DNA of 64,000 bases from Microbacterium croceum (GCF_023091245.1 NZ_JAHWXN010000002.1:248001-312000), one strand, 5' to 3'; shown: positions 27,975 to 38,251, counted from the stretch's first letter. Program-made: numbers and translations. The notes: a model not told the origin generated them from the sequence alone.

Positions 27975-29057
27975 ATGACCGCGATGGCCACAGAGGAGGA
28001 CCTCGGCATCCGGATCGAAGAAGCGCTCCGGCTCCGCTTCACCGAGCGCAGCACAGCGGCAGAGGCATACGGGCCCGAGTTCGCCGCACTGTGGCGGGCT
28101 GCGGCAGAACACGCGCTGGGCGGCAAGCTCATCCGTCCGCGCCTCCTGCTCGATTTCCGCCTCGCCCTCTCCGCCTCCGGTCTGTCTCACGAGGAAGCCG
28201 CGTGCGCCGTCGATATCGCGGCGAACGTCGAGCTCCTCCACTTCGCCTTCCTTCTGCATGACGACGTGATCGACGGCGACCTGATCCGGCGGCGTCGGCC
28301 CAACCTCATCGGCTCTCTCGCCGAGCGCCGATCCGACGGACCCGATGACGCGGAACTCCACTGGGCGCGTTCCAGCGCGATCCTGATGGGCGATCTGCTG
28401 CTGGCCTCCGCCGTGATGGGATTCGCACGTGCCGATGTGGCACCCGACACACGAGTGCGCCTGCTCGCTCTGATGGAGCAGACCATCCTCGAGACGGTCG
28501 CCGGAGAGCACACCGACGTCGGGCTCAGCGACGGCATCATCCCCCCGGATCTGCGCACCATCCTGTCGATGAGCGCATACAAGACCGCGACATACTCCTT
28601 TGTGCTCCCCCTGCGAGCGGCGGCCGTGCTGGCGGGCTCCTCGCCGTCCGCCGAAGAGCAGCTCACGGCGATCGGCCGCCACCTGGGCCTGGCCTATCAG
28701 CTGCAGGACGACCTGCTCTCGGTGTTCGGCGACGCGCAGGAGCACGGGAAGGATGCGTTCTCGGATCTCCGCGAAGGCAAAGAGACGGCGATCATCGCAT
28801 ACGCGCGGATGACGGGCCATTGGCCGAGCATCGAGCTGCACTTCGGCTCGACCGATCTGAGCACGCAGCAGTGCGCCGACATCCGCGACCGCCTGCGGGA
28901 GTGCGGTGCAGAGGGATTCGCCCGCAGCCTGGTCGAGGAGCAGCTCGGCGCCGTGTCGACCGTGCTCGGCGAGGCCGAGGCGGCCGGCACGATCTCCCCC
29001 TCCGCCGGGCGCACGATCCTCGCACTCGCCTCGCGCATCGAGAGTCGACGCGCATGA
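27975..29057 (+). CDS. crtE: Geranylgeranyl diphosphate synthase
   Basis: Polyprenyl synthetase (360 aa). The first Asp-rich motif is in 'FLLHDDVIDGDLIRRRRP' and the second in 'YQLQDDLLSVFGD'. It condenses IPP units to GGPP, the C20 precursor for phytoene. ATG 27975 (MTAMATEED) directly follows the idi stop, and GGCGAGG lies upstream; a frame to 27924 would overlap idi by 49 bp. Its end overlaps crtB (ATGA). Confidence 0.94.
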   Translation: MTAMATEEDLGIRIEEALRLRFTERSTAAEAYGPEFAALWRAAAEHALGGKLIRPRLLLDFRLALSASGLSHEEAACAVDIAANVELLHFAFLLHDDVIDGDLIRRRRPNLIGSLAERRSDGPDDAELHWARSSAILMGDLLLASAVMGFARADVAPDTRVRLLALMEQTILETVAGEHTDVGLSDGIIPPDLRTILSMSAYKTATYSFVLPLRAAAVLAGSSPSAEEQLTAIGRHLGLAYQLQDDLLSVFGDAQEHGKDAFSDLREGKETAIIAYARMTGHWPSIELHFGSTDLSTQQCADIRDRLRECGAEGFARSLVEEQLGAVSTVLGEAEAAGTISPSAGRTILALASRIESRRA

Positions 29058-29962
29058 CGGGGAGCCCTGCGAGCGCAGCCGGGGACGGCGCACTCGACCG
29101 CTTCAGCCGCACCGCCGAGATCGCGACGACGGATGTCATCCGCAACTACTCCACCTCGTTCGGGCTCGCGACCCGCCTGCTCGGAGCTCGCCACCGACAG
29201 CACGTGCGCAACATCTACGCGATGGTGCGCATCGCCGACGAGATCGTCGACGGCGTCGCCGCCGAGGCCGGTCTCGACGCTGCCGCACAGAGCGATGCGC
29301 TCGCGTCGTACGTCGCCGAGACGCACCGATCGATGCGTACGGGATACAGCAGCGATCTGATCCTGCACGCCTTCGCCCGCACGGCGCGGGAGTGCGGGAT
29401 CGGAGAGGATCTGACGCAGCCCTTCTTCGACTCGATGCGCGCCGACATCGCCGCCGACACCGGATTCACGGCCTACGACGGCGATGCGCACGCCCGCTAC
29501 GTATACGGCTCGGCCGAGGTCGTCGGACTCATGTGCACGCGCGTGTTCCTGCGCGGCACTTCGCGCACTCCCGCCGAGGAGCGGACGATCGACCACGGGG
29601 CACGTCAGCTCGGAGCCGCCTTCCAGAACGTGAACTTCCTGCGCGATCTGGCCGATGACACGGATCGGCTGCACCGCGGCTACCTCGGCGGCGGCGAGCG
29701 TCTCACGGAGGCCGATCGCGATACCTGGGTGAAGACGGTCATGCAGCAGTTGGACGACGCGCGCCGCGCGATCCCTCTGCTCCCCAAGGACTCCCGCGCC
29801 GCCGTCCGCAGCGCGCACGCCCTGTTCGCCGCGTTGACGCGGCGCGTGGCGAAGACCCCCGTCGATGTGCTCTACCGCAGGAGGGTGCGCGTGCCCGATC
29901 CCCTCAAGGCCGTGCTCGCCGCCCGCGCCGTGTTCGTCACCGCTCTGGAGCGCGACCGATGA
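29054..29962 (+). CDS. crtB: Phytoene synthase
   Basis: Squalene/phytoene synthase fold (302 aa). Substrate-binding Asp-rich motifs are '[10 protein letters not shown]' and '[21 protein letters not shown]' (shown to 21, minus the last residue). Condenses two GGPP to phytoene. Overlaps crtE and crtI by ATGA, so the whole crt string is translationally coupled. Confidence 0.95.
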   Translation: MTGSPASAAGDGALDRFSRTAEIATTDVIRNYSTSFGLATRLLGARHRQHVRNIYAMVRIADEIVDGVAAEAGLDAAAQSDALASYVAETHRSMRTGYSSDLILHAFARTARECGIGEDLTQPFFDSMRADIAADTGFTAYDGDAHARYVYGSAEVVGLMCTRVFLRGTSRTPAEERTIDHGARQLGAAFQNVNFLRDLADDTDRLHRGYLGGGERLTEADRDTWVKTVMQQLDDARRAIPLLPKDSRAAVRSAHALFAALTRRVAKTPVDVLYRRRVRVPDPLKAVLAARAVFVTALERDR

Positions 29963-31560
29963 GCCGCGTGGTGGTGATCGGTGCCGGCGTCGCCGGACTC
30001 GCGGTCGCCGGTCTCCTCGCCCGCGACGGGCACGATGTCACCATCCTGGAGAAGAACGACCGGGTCGGCGGCCGCGCCGGGACGATCGAGCGCGACGGGT
30101 TCCGCTTCGACTCCGGCCCCTCCTGGTACCTGATGCCGGAGGTGTTCGACCACTTCTTCGCGATGATGGGGACGAGCGCACAGGAGCAGCTCGACCTGAC
30201 ACTGCTCGACCCCGGCTACCGGATCTTCCGCGAGCCGGACACGTCGACGGATGACGCCGCGTCCGTGACCGTACCGGCGGGTCGGGAGCGGGTGGCGGCG
30301 CTGTTCGACTCACTCGAACCGGGCTCCGCGCGTGCGCTGGCGACGTACCTGGACTCCGCGCATGAGGCCAGCACCATGGCCGAGAAGTACTTCCTCTACA
30401 ACCCGTTCACCCGCCTCCGCTCTCTGCTCGCGCCCGAGGTGCTGCGCGCACTGCCCCGTCTGTTCACGCTGCTCGGCACGCGCCTGCAGGCCTTCGCCGC
30501 TCGGCGCTTCCGCAACCCGGTCATCCGCCAGATCCTGGGCTACCCCGCCGTCTTCCTCGGCACCGACCCGCGAACCGCTCCGGCGATGTACCACCTCATG
30601 AGCGCATTGGACCTCGACCAGGGCGTGAGCTACCCCCAGGGTGGCTTCTGGCGGGTGGTCGAGCGCATCGAGGATCTCGCCCGCACCGCGGGGGTGCAGA
30701 TCATCACGGATGCGGAGGTGACCGGCATCCGCACGCAGGATGACAGGGACGGGACGCATGTCGCCGGTGTCGGATGGCGTGACCGAAGCGGCGAGGAGCA
30801 CGTGGAGCACGCCGACATCGTGGTGTCTGCCGCCGACCTGCACCACACCGAGACCGTGCTGCTGCCGGCATCCCTGCAGACCTATCCGGAATCGTGGTGG
30901 GCACGGCGCACCAGCGGCCCCGGCGGTCTGCTCGTGATGCTCGGCGTGCGCGGCTCGCTCCCTCAGCTGCCGCATCACTCGCTGTTCTTCACCGACGACT
31001 GGGATGCGAATTTCGATGCGATCTTCGGACGCCACCCCGCGATCCCGTCTCCCGCGTCGACATACGTGTGCCGCCCGAGCGCGACCGACCCCGACGTCGC
31101 ACCCGCAGACCACGAGAACCTCTTCATCCTGGTGCCGATCCCTGCGGACGTCGACCTGGGCCATGGTGGGTCAGACAGCAGCGGATCCCCCGCGATCGAG
31201 CGCGCCGCCGACGCCGCCATCGACCTCGTCGCACAGTGGGCCGACATCCCCGATCTGCGGGAGCGCATCGTGGTCAGGGAGACGAAGGGACCCGCCGACT
31301 TCCGCGACGACTATCACTCGTGGCGCGGCGGGATGCTGGGACCGGCGCACATCCTCTCCCAGAGCGCCATGTTCCGCGCGCAGAATGCCTCGAAGCGCGT
31401 GCGCGGCTTGTTCTATGCGGGCGCGACCACGGCGCCGGGCGTCGGCGTGCCGATGTGCCTGATCAGCGCCGAGATCGTGCTGAAGCGCATCCGCGGCGAT
31501 CACTCCGGCGGCCCGCTCCCCGTGCCGGTCGCCGGTGCCGCCCGCACGGAGATCGGCTGA
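29959..31560 (+). CDS. crtI: Phytoene desaturase
   Basis: FAD-dependent desaturase (533 aa) turning phytoene into lycopene. N-terminal dinucleotide fold '[20 protein letters not shown]' and the C-terminal CrtI signature '[20 protein letters not shown]' are intact. Membrane-associated. It overlaps crtB and ends on the A of the crtYe start codon. Confidence 0.96.
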   Translation: MSRVVVIGAGVAGLAVAGLLARDGHDVTILEKNDRVGGRAGTIERDGFRFDSGPSWYLMPEVFDHFFAMMGTSAQEQLDLTLLDPGYRIFREPDTSTDDAASVTVPAGRERVAALFDSLEPGSARALATYLDSAHEASTMAEKYFLYNPFTRLRSLLAPEVLRALPRLFTLLGTRLQAFAARRFRNPVIRQILGYPAVFLGTDPRTAPAMYHLMSALDLDQGVSYPQGGFWRVVERIEDLARTAGVQIITDAEVTGIRTQDDRDGTHVAGVGWRDRSGEEHVEHADIVVSAADLHHTETVLLPASLQTYPESWWARRTSGPGGLLVMLGVRGSLPQLPHHSLFFTDDWDANFDAIFGRHPAIPSPASTYVCRPSATDPDVAPADHENLFILVPIPADVDLGHGGSDSSGSPAIERAADAAIDLVAQWADIPDLRERIVVRETKGPADFRDDYHSWRGGMLGPAHILSQSAMFRAQNASKRVRGLFYAGATTAPGVGVPMCLISAEIVLKRIRGDHSGGPLPVPVAGAARTEIG

Positions 31561-31907
31561 TGGGTGCGCTGTATCTGGCGGCGCTGCTCGTATCGCTCGG
31601 TTGCATGCTCCTGCTGGACTGGCGCTTCCGCCTGTTCTTCTGGCGCGACCCGCTCTCCGCGTTCGTGGTGACCGTCATCGGTCTCGCGTTCTTCCTCGTC
31701 TGGGACGTGGCGGGGATCACCGGAGGGATCTTCTTCCGCGGCGATGCGACGATCGCGACGGGGGTCGTGCTCGCGCCGGAGTTGCCGATCGAGGAGCCCG
31801 TCTTCCTGCTGTTCCTCGTCGTGTGCACGATGGTGATCTACACCGGCGCCGTCCGTGTGCTCGGCCGTCTGCGCACACGGCGGCACGCCGAGGAGGTGCA
31901 CCGATGA
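31560..31907 (+). CDS. crtYe: C50 carotenoid epsilon-cyclase subunit
   Basis: Three-helix membrane protein (115 aa) of the heterodimeric lycopene cyclase family. 'LAPELPIEEPVFLLFLVVC' holds the conserved PxE(E/D) active-site motif. Together with the next gene it should cyclise flavuxanthin to decaprenoxanthin. ATG 31560 shares its A with the crtI stop codon. Confidence 0.9.
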   Translation: MGALYLAALLVSLGCMLLLDWRFRLFFWRDPLSAFVVTVIGLAFFLVWDVAGITGGIFFRGDATIATGVVLAPELPIEEPVFLLFLVVCTMVIYTGAVRVLGRLRTRRHAEEVHR

Positions 31908-32257
31908 CGTACATCCAGCTCGCCGCGTGCTTCCTCGCCGCAGCCGTCGTGGCCGCGGTGGTGCTGTCGCTGCTCGCACGCCGCCGCGGTGCGGGACCCG
32001 ATCTCGGCGCGATCGCCCTGACCGTGCTGGCGCTGTTCATCCTGACGGCCGTGTTCGACACGATCATGATCGGCACCGGCCTGTTCCACTACTCCGGTGC
32101 GCACCTCCTCGACATCCACGTCGGGCTCGCGCCGATCGAGGACTTCGCCTATCCGCTGGCCGGAGCGCTGCTGCTCCCGAGCCTCTGGGTGATGCTGCGG
32201 GCGCGTCGCAGCGTGCGGATGCGCAACGCCGCTCATGAGTCTGAGGCAGACGCATGA
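31904..32257 (+). CDS. crtYf: C50 carotenoid epsilon-cyclase second subunit
   Basis: Second cyclase subunit (117 aa), with the motif 'LAPIEDFAYPLAGALLLPSL' in its last helix; three membrane helices are visible. Overlaps both neighbours by ATGA. Order crtYe-crtYf-crtEb is as in Corynebacterium glutamicum; beta-type cyclases of other actinobacteria look similar, so the ring type is inferred. Confidence 0.9.
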   Translation: MTYIQLAACFLAAAVVAAVVLSLLARRRGAGPDLGAIALTVLALFILTAVFDTIMIGTGLFHYSGAHLLDIHVGLAPIEDFAYPLAGALLLPSLWVMLRARRSVRMRNAAHESEADA

Positions 32258-33144
32258 GCGCCACGACCGGCCGCCCCTCACTCGGGCGGGACATCGCGCT
32301 GATCCTGCTCTCCTCGCGCCCGATCAGCTGGATCAACACCGCCTTCCCCTTCGCCGCGGCCTATCTGCTCAGCACGCGCGAGATCGACGCAACGCTCGTG
32401 ATCGGGACCCTGTACTTCCTCATCCCCTACAACCTGGCTATGTACGGGATCAACGACGTGTTCGACTACGCCTCCGATCTCGCGAATCCCCGCAAGGGCG
32501 GGATCGAGGGCGCACTGCTGGCACCCCGCATCCATCGGGCGACGCTCTGGGCGGCGGCAGTGACGAACGCCCCCTTCCTGGTGTACCTCGTGATCGTGGG
32601 CAACCCGGCATCGTGGATCTGGCTCGCCGTGAGCGTCTTCGCCGTGATCGCCTACTCGGCCCCCGGTCTGCGCTTCAAGGAGCGCCCGTTCCTCGACTCG
32701 ATCACCTCGAGCACGCACTTCGTCAGCCCTGCGATCGTCGGCCTCGCACTGACGGGTGCACCCGTGACGACGGGCACCGTGATCGTGCTCGTCGCCTTCT
32801 TCCTCTGGGGGATGGCCGCCCACGCGTTCGGTGCCGTGCAGGACGTCGGCCCCGATCGAGAGGCCGGCATCGGGTCGATCGCCACGGTCATCGGCGCTCG
32901 TGCGACCGTGCGGCTGTCGGTCGCGCTCTGGACCGTGGCGGGCGCGAGCATGCTCCTGACGCCCTGGCCCGCCCCACTCGCCGCCGTCCTCGCCCTCCCG
33001 TACATCCTCAACGCCCTGCCGTGGTGGAACGTGACCGACGAAGGGTCCGCGGCGACGAACCGCTCCTGGCGGCGGTTCATCGCGCTGAACTACATCGCCG
33101 GCTTCCTCGCGACCATGATCCTCATCCTCGCCTGGGTCTCCTGA
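32254..33144 (+). CDS. crtEb: Lycopene elongase
   Basis: UbiA-type membrane prenyltransferase (296 aa) adding DMAPP-derived C5 units to lycopene (giving C45/C50). The first Asp motif is 'GINDVFDYASDLANPRKGG', and the second is 'AVQDVGPDREAGIGS'; about eight helices are visible. This gene marks the pathway as C50 rather than C40. It overlaps crtYf and is followed by the MMPL gene after 30 bp. Confidence 0.94.
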   Translation: MSATTGRPSLGRDIALILLSSRPISWINTAFPFAAAYLLSTREIDATLVIGTLYFLIPYNLAMYGINDVFDYASDLANPRKGGIEGALLAPRIHRATLWAAAVTNAPFLVYLVIVGNPASWIWLAVSVFAVIAYSAPGLRFKERPFLDSITSSTHFVSPAIVGLALTGAPVTTGTVIVLVAFFLWGMAAHAFGAVQDVGPDREAGIGSIATVIGARATVRLSVALWTVAGASMLLTPWPAPLAAVLALPYILNALPWWNVTDEGSAATNRSWRRFIALNYIAGFLATMILILAWVS

Positions 33145-33174
33145 CCCCGCGAAACACCCTCCGGAAGGAAACCG

Positions 33175-35361
33175 ATGTCCCGCCCCGCTCAGGCGCCCGC
33201 ACCGACGCCCCGTGAACGTTCACGCCGCCACTCCTGGGTTCGCGTCTTCATCCCCGTCGCGCTGATCCTCGTCTGGTTGGTCGGCGCGTCGCTCGGTGGG
33301 CCGCTGTTCGGAAAGGTCGACGAGGTGTCGTCGAACGATCAGACCAGCTACCTCCCCTCGTCGTCCGACGCGACACAGGTGCAGAAGCTTCTGGGCGAGT
33401 TCAACGACAGCGAGGCCATCCCGGCGATCGCGCTCTTCACCTCAGAGCAGAAACTGACGGAGACGGAGCTCACGACGATCTCGGATGCCGTCGCCGACGC
33501 GCCATCTGTCGAGGGAGTCAGCGCCGACGTCTCCCCTGCCCTCCCCTCCGACGACGGCAAGGCAGTGCAGGCGTTCATCCCGATCAAGAGCGACGCCGAG
33601 CTCGCGGACGCCACCGAGGCGCTCGGCGCGCAGCTGCGCGCGGCCGCGCCGGACGGCGTCACGGTCTACATCACCGGACCGGCCGGCTTCAGCGCCGACC
33701 TCGTCGCCGGGTTCTCGGGCATCGACGGGCTCCTGCTGGGCGTCGCACTCCTCGCGGTCCTGGTGATCCTGGTGCTGGTCTACCGGTCGTTCCTGTTGCC
33801 CCTGGTGGTGTTGTCGACCAGCCTGTTCGCCCTGTGCGTGGCGCTGCTGGTGGTCTGGTGGCTCGCGAAGTTCGAGGTACTGCTGCTGAGCGGACAGACC
33901 CAGGGCATCCTGTTCATCCTCGTGATCGGCGCCGCCACCGACTACGCCCTGCTCTTCGTGGCGCGCTTCCGCGAAGAGCTGCGTGTGGCGCAGGACAAGG
34001 GCACGGCGGTGCTCGCGGCATGGAAGGGTTCGTTCGAGCCGATCGTCGCCTCCGGCGGCACCGTGATCGCCGGGCTCCTCTGCCTGCTCCTCAGCGACCT
34101 GAAGTCGAACAGCACACTCGGACCGGTGGCGGCGATCGGCATCGTGTTCGCGATGCTCGCGGCGCTCACGCTGCTGCCGGCGCTGCTGCTGCTCTTCGGC
34201 CGGGCGGTGTTCTGGCCGCGTCGGCCGAAGTTCGAGCCCGAGGTCGTCGCGGAAGAGCACGGAATGCGTACCACCGGGCTGTGGGCACGACTGGCCGGCC
34301 TCATCAAGAAGCGTCCGCGCGTGATCTGGATGGTGACCACGCTCGTGCTCGTGGCAGGGGCTGCCGGCCTCACGCAGCTGAACGCGGTCGGAGTGCCGCA
34401 GTCCGACCTGGTGCTCGGAGCGTCGGAGGCCCGCGACGGACAGGTCGCGCTGGGCGAGCACTTCCCCGGCGGCTCCGGCAGCCCGGTGTACGTCGTGGTC
34501 CCCGAGGAGTCCCTGCAGGCGGCGGCCGATGTGCTGCTGGCGAGCGACGGCGTCGACGGGGTCGCGGTGACCGCATCCGACTCGCCGAGCGGCAGTGCCC
34601 CGGTCACGGCGGACGGCATCACCGCCGTGGGCGCCCCCGGCACCCCGGCACCGGAGCCGACCGTGGTCGACGGCGACGTGCTGCTGCAGGGGACTCTGAC
34701 CGATGCGGCGGATTCGGATGCCGCGGCCACCACGGTGCGCGACCTGCGCACGCAGCTCGATGGCGTCGACGCGCTCGTCGGTGGTGTCACCGCGACGGCG
34801 ATCGACACGAATGACGCCTCGATCCACGACCGGAACCTGATCATCCCGCTGATCCTGGTCGTGATCATGTTCATCCTGATGCTGCTGCTGCGCTCGATCC
34901 TGGCCCCGGTGCTGCTGATCCTGACGACCGTACTCTCGTTCGGCACGGCCCTGGGGGTCTCGGCGCTGGTCTTCAATGGCATCTTCGACTTCCCGGGGGC
35001 CGACCCCGCGGTGCCGCTCTACGGGTTCGTCTTCCTGGTGGCGCTCGGTATCGACTACAACATCTTCCTGATGACGCGCGTGCGCGAGGAGTCGATCGAG
35101 CACGGCACGCGGGAGGGGGTGCTGCGCGGACTCTCGATCACCGGAGGAGTCATCACCTCGGCCGGCCTCGTGCTCGCGGCGACATTCGCCGCACTGTCCG
35201 TGATCCCGATCCTGTTCCTCGTGCAGCTGGCGTTCATCGTCGCATTCGGCGTGCTGCTCGACACGTTCGTCGTGCGGTCGCTGCTGGTGCCTGCGCTCAC
35301 CTACGACATCGGCAAGGCCATCTGGTGGCCGTCGAAGCTGTGGCGGCGCGGACGGGACTGA
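33175..35361 (+). CDS. MMPL/RND family transporter
   Basis: 728-aa inner-membrane exporter with one N-terminal helix, two large extracytoplasmic loops and two blocks of five to six helices; 'GAATDYALLFVARFREEL' and 'LVALGIDYNIFLMTRVREE' carry the proton-relay Asp-Tyr pairs. In Corynebacterium glutamicum an MMPL gene lies inside the crt operon between crtE and crtB, so co-location here (30 bp after crtEb) suggests a link to carotenoid or lipid export, not proven. Confidence 0.9.
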   Translation: MSRPAQAPAPTPRERSRRHSWVRVFIPVALILVWLVGASLGGPLFGKVDEVSSNDQTSYLPSSSDATQVQKLLGEFNDSEAIPAIALFTSEQKLTETELTTISDAVADAPSVEGVSADVSPALPSDDGKAVQAFIPIKSDAELADATEALGAQLRAAAPDGVTVYITGPAGFSADLVAGFSGIDGLLLGVALLAVLVILVLVYRSFLLPLVVLSTSLFALCVALLVVWWLAKFEVLLLSGQTQGILFILVIGAATDYALLFVARFREELRVAQDKGTAVLAAWKGSFEPIVASGGTVIAGLLCLLLSDLKSNSTLGPVAAIGIVFAMLAALTLLPALLLLFGRAVFWPRRPKFEPEVVAEEHGMRTTGLWARLAGLIKKRPRVIWMVTTLVLVAGAAGLTQLNAVGVPQSDLVLGASEARDGQVALGEHFPGGSGSPVYVVVPEESLQAAADVLLASDGVDGVAVTASDSPSGSAPVTADGITAVGAPGTPAPEPTVVDGDVLLQGTLTDAADSDAAATTVRDLRTQLDGVDALVGGVTATAIDTNDASIHDRNLIIPLILVVIMFILMLLLRSILAPVLLILTTVLSFGTALGVSALVFNGIFDFPGADPAVPLYGFVFLVALGIDYNIFLMTRVREESIEHGTREGVLRGLSITGGVITSAGLVLAATFAALSVIPILFLVQLAFIVAFGVLLDTFVVRSLLVPALTYDIGKAIWWPSKLWRRGRD

Positions 35362-35506
35362 GGATCACGGCGAGGGCGGAGGCTCAGGGGCACACCGGAG
35401 GCGGCGACGGAGGGTAGGAGATGGCACGGGCGTAGGCCAGTCCCACCAGATTTCGCCTACGCTCGCTCATCCACCTACGCTCGCGGTGGTAGCCGACGGT
35501 CTGCGC
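35362..35506. repeat. Short intergenic stretch with two direct repeats
   Basis: No gene seen. CCTACGCTCGC occurs at 35456-35466 and again at 35474-35484, an 18-bp period. The gap separates the convergent MMPL and GntR genes, so it may end their transcripts, but I see no clear stem. Confidence 0.4.
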
Positions 35507-36175
35507 TCATACCAGCGCCGACTTGAGTGCACCGAGGTGGGCGCGGCTCTCCGCTGCGGCCAGCGCGGACTCCCGATCGATCACCGTCTGCGCGAGGCGC
35601 TCGTGCCTGGCATGGTCCTCGGCGCCGCCGTGCTCGGTGCGGATGCGGAGCATCTCGATCATCGCCTGGCGCAGGCGCGGGGTCAGCGCGTCGAACAGAT
35701 CGAGCAGGATGCCGTTGTGCGACGCCACCACGATCGCACGGTGGAACGCCGTGTCGGCGTCGACGTGTTCCTCGATGCCCGGCCCGCTCAGGGCCCGCGC
35801 ATCGAGCGCGCGACGGATCGCCCGCACATCGACGGCGGTTCGTCGGGCGGCGGCGAGTGACGCCGCCTCGGACTCGATCGCGATCCGGGCTTCGATGACG
35901 CTGACGATATCGGCGCGGCGGAGCACGGCATCCCAGTCCTCTGGCGCGTCGAGCGCCGCCACGAACACGCCCGACCCCTGACGCGTGGTGAGCACGCCCC
36001 GTCCGGCGAGCTGTCGGATCGCCTCTCGCACCGTCGAGCGTCCGACACCGAGCTGCGGGGCGAGCGTCGTCTCACCCGGCAGCTTCTGGCCGAGCGTCCA
36101 CTCCCCCGCCTTGATGCGTTCGAGCAGGATCTCGGCAGCCTGATCGGCGAGCGGAGTTCGTTGGATCTGCGCCAT
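35507..36175 (-). CDS. GntR-family regulator, FadR subgroup
   Basis: 222 aa: N-terminal winged HTH ('GQKLPGETTLAPQLGVGRSTVREAIRQLAGRGVL' region) and a C-terminal all-helical FCD ligand domain with the metal ligands spread through 'DADTAFHRAIVVASHN' and 'DHARHERL'. Typical ligands are organic acids. It is divergent from leuA. A direct repeat AACTTGT-c-AACTTGT (36187-36201) just before its start may be its operator. Confidence 0.9.
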   Translation of the reverse strand: MAQIQRTPLADQAAEILLERIKAGEWTLGQKLPGETTLAPQLGVGRSTVREAIRQLAGRGVLTTRQGSGVFVAALDAPEDWDAVLRRADIVSVIEARIAIESEAASLAAARRTAVDVRAIRRALDARALSGPGIEEHVDADTAFHRAIVVASHNGILLDLFDALTPRLRQAMIEMLRIRTEHGGAEDHARHERLAQTVIDRESALAAAESRAHLGALKSALV

Positions 36176-36186
36176 ACGATCAGTCT

Positions 36187-36201
36187 AACTTGTCAACTTG
36201 T
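36187..36201. promoter_or_regulatory. Direct repeat before the GntR gene
   Basis: AACTTGT at 36187-36193 is repeated at 36195-36201 with one base between. It lies 12-26 bp before the GntR start codon and also in front of the leu leader, so binding could affect both genes. Function inferred. Confidence 0.4.
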
Positions 36202-36219
36202 CTGAGGAGTTACTACATT

Positions 36220-36270
36220 GTGCTCGTGCGCATCGAACGACTTCTCCTTCTCCGCCACGACGGGGCCTGA
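36220..36270 (+). CDS. leuL: Leucine-rich leader peptide of leuA
   Basis: Sixteen codons from GTG 36220 encode (M)[15 protein letters not shown]; four consecutive leucine codons (CTT CTC CTT CTC, 36241-36252) lie just before the hairpin. GAGGAG (36204-36209) is spaced 10 nt from the start. Ribosome stalling on these codons when Leu-tRNA is scarce would control the hairpin at 36255-36292 that overlaps its 3' end. Confidence 0.8.
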   Translation: MLVRIERLLLLRHDGA

Positions 36271-36292
36271 TCAGACCGGCTCCCCGTCGTGG
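36255..36292 (+). terminator. Attenuator hairpin upstream of leuA
   Basis: CCACGACGGGG (36255-36265) pairs perfectly over 11 bp with CCCCGTCGTGG (36282-36292). The stem starts within the leader peptide. No long U-tract follows. An antiterminator pairing is probable but not worked out. Confidence 0.7.
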
Positions 36293-36338
36293 GAAGTCTG
36301 CATGCCGGTCGGATCCCGCCTACCCCTCGGAGAAGACC

Positions 36339-38144
36339 ATGAACACGACAACACCCGCCCCCTCGGACTTCCACACCCTGTCCACACCGCGCGGCCCCGT
36401 GCCGGCAGACGCGCCGGCATGGAACCGGCAACGCGCATCGCAGATGCCCTCGCACCGCTACGCCCCCGCGCGTGATCGCGTGGCGGTTCCGCTCACCGAG
36501 CGCAGCTGGCCCACCCGGGAGCTCACCGTCGCGCCGCTGTGGGTGCCGGTCGACCTGCGCGACGGCAACCAGGCGCTCGCCGAGCCGATGGACCCCGCGC
36601 GCAAGCGCCGGTTCTTCGAGCTGATGGTCGCGATGGGCTACAAGGAGATCGAGGTCGGCTACCCCTCGGCCTCCCAGACCGACTTCGACTTCGTGCGACT
36701 GATCGCCGAGTCCGCACTCGCGCCGGACGACGTCACGATCGTCGTCTTCACGGCAGCCCGCCGCGACCTGATCGAGCGGACCGTCGCCTCCGTCCGCGGC
36801 ATCCGAAACCCCGTCGTGATCCACGTGTACACCGCGACGGCGCCGACCTGGCGCGAGCTGGTGCTCGGACGCGACCGCGACGAGCTCAAGGACCTCATCC
36901 TGTCGGCAGGGCGCGATGTGCTCGAGCTCACCACCTACCTGCCGAACGTGCGGTTCCAGTTCTCCCCCGAGGTGTTCAACCTGACGGAGCCCGACTATGT
37001 GCTCGATATCTGCGACAGCATCACGACCCTCTGGGATGCGACGCCGGAGCACCCTGTCATCCTGAATCTTCCGGCCACCGTCGAGATCGCCACACCGAAC
37101 GTCTATGCCGACCAGATCGAGTACATGCACCGCAATCTCGCTCGGCGCGACGGCGTGATCCTCTCGGTGCACCCGCACAACGACCGCGGTACAGGCATCG
37201 CGTGCGCCGAGCTCGCCGTGCTCGCCGGTGCACAGCGCGTCGAAGGCTGCATCTTCGGCAACGGAGAACGCACAGGCAACGTCGACATCGCGACCCTCGC
37301 CCTGAACCTGCACGCGCAGGGCGTCGATCCGATGATCGACTTCTCCGACATCGACGAGATCCGTCGCACCGTCGAGTACTGCAACCGGATCGAGGTGCAT
37401 CCGCGGCACCCCTACGTCGGCGACCTCGTGCACACCGCTTTCAGCGGCACGCATCAGGACGCGATCCGCAAGGGTCTCGCCGCGCACCGGGCGAAGGCGC
37501 AGGCCATCGGTGCCGACGCCGGAACTCTGGACTGGCGCGTGCCGTACCTGCCGATCGATCCCGCCGACATCGGCCGCGGCTACGACGCCGTGATCCGTGT
37601 GAACTCGCAGTCCGGCAAGGGCGGGATCGCCCATCTGCTCGAGAGCGAGTTCGGCGTCGAGCTACCACGGCGTCTGCAGATCGACTTCGCACGGCACGTG
37701 CAGCAGCAGGCGGATGCGAGCGGAGACGAGCTCTCCGCGCAGTCGCTGTGGGAGCTGTTCACGCGGTGCTACCTTTCCGAGCGCTCCGACCAGGTTGCGC
37801 TCACGGATTACCGGGTGGACCGCGGCTCCACCCAGGTGCGGCTGATGGTCGGCGGGACGGCCTCCACCTCGGTCCACGAGGGAGTCGGTCCCCTTGAGGC
37901 GCTCACGGCGGCACTGCAGGCGGCGGGGGTGCGCATCGAGATCCTGACGCTGAACCAGACCAGTCTGGGAACCGGCAGCGCGAGCGAGGCCATCACCCTG
38001 CTCGAGTACCGCGACGAGTCCGGCGTGCGCTGGACCGCCGGCCGTGCCGGGTCCGTGATCGACGCGAGCTTCGACGCGGTGATCCGGGCCGCAGACCGTG
38101 CGATCACCACCGGGGACTCCACTGCGACCCGCACCGTCGCTTAG
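36339..38144 (+). CDS. leuA: 2-isopropylmalate synthase
   Basis: First enzyme of leucine synthesis (601 aa), condensing 2-ketoisovalerate with acetyl-CoA. The catalytic barrel starts at '[20 protein letters not shown]', the metal-binding His pair is in '[12 protein letters not shown]', and the C-terminal leucine-binding domain is present ('[20 protein letters not shown]'). ATG 36339 ([10 protein letters not shown]) was preferred to the frame at 36198, which runs through the leader and attenuator; GGAG lies upstream. Confidence 0.97.
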   Translation: MNTTTPAPSDFHTLSTPRGPVPADAPAWNRQRASQMPSHRYAPARDRVAVPLTERSWPTRELTVAPLWVPVDLRDGNQALAEPMDPARKRRFFELMVAMGYKEIEVGYPSASQTDFDFVRLIAESALAPDDVTIVVFTAARRDLIERTVASVRGIRNPVVIHVYTATAPTWRELVLGRDRDELKDLILSAGRDVLELTTYLPNVRFQFSPEVFNLTEPDYVLDICDSITTLWDATPEHPVILNLPATVEIATPNVYADQIEYMHRNLARRDGVILSVHPHNDRGTGIACAELAVLAGAQRVEGCIFGNGERTGNVDIATLALNLHAQGVDPMIDFSDIDEIRRTVEYCNRIEVHPRHPYVGDLVHTAFSGTHQDAIRKGLAAHRAKAQAIGADAGTLDWRVPYLPIDPADIGRGYDAVIRVNSQSGKGGIAHLLESEFGVELPRRLQIDFARHVQQQADASGDELSAQSLWELFTRCYLSERSDQVALTDYRVDRGSTQVRLMVGGTASTSVHEGVGPLEALTAALQAAGVRIEILTLNQTSLGTGSASEAITLLEYRDESGVRWTAGRAGSVIDASFDAVIRAADRAITTGDSTATRTVA

Positions 38145-38156
38145 ACTGGATCGCAC

Positions 38157-38230
38157 GCCCCCGTAGCTCAGCAGGATAGAGCAGCCCTCTCCTAAAGGGC
38201 AGGTCGCAGGTTCGAATCCTGTCGAGGGCA
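38157..38230 (+). tRNA. tRNA-Arg (anticodon CCT)
   Basis: 74-nt cloverleaf. The anticodon stem-loop is GCCCT-CTCCTAA-AGGGC with anticodon CCT; the T arm is CAGG-TTCGAAT-CCTG. The acceptor GCCCCCG/CGAGGGC has one mismatch (C5-A68). CCA is not encoded. Confidence 0.96.
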
Positions 38231-38251
38231 CACCCGGGCGGAGGCCGCCTG

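Noticed and set aside
33442..35103. 553-aa minus-strand frame
   Set aside because: Antisense to the MMPL gene, with low-complexity Gln/His/Arg/Asp content.
35456..35484. Possible start of a CRISPR or tandem repeat
   Set aside because: Only two copies of an 11-bp repeat with an 18-bp period; no array and no cas genes.
36198..36338. N-terminal extension of leuA
   Set aside because: Those codons overlap the leader peptide and attenuator. The usual start of LeuA is at 36339.
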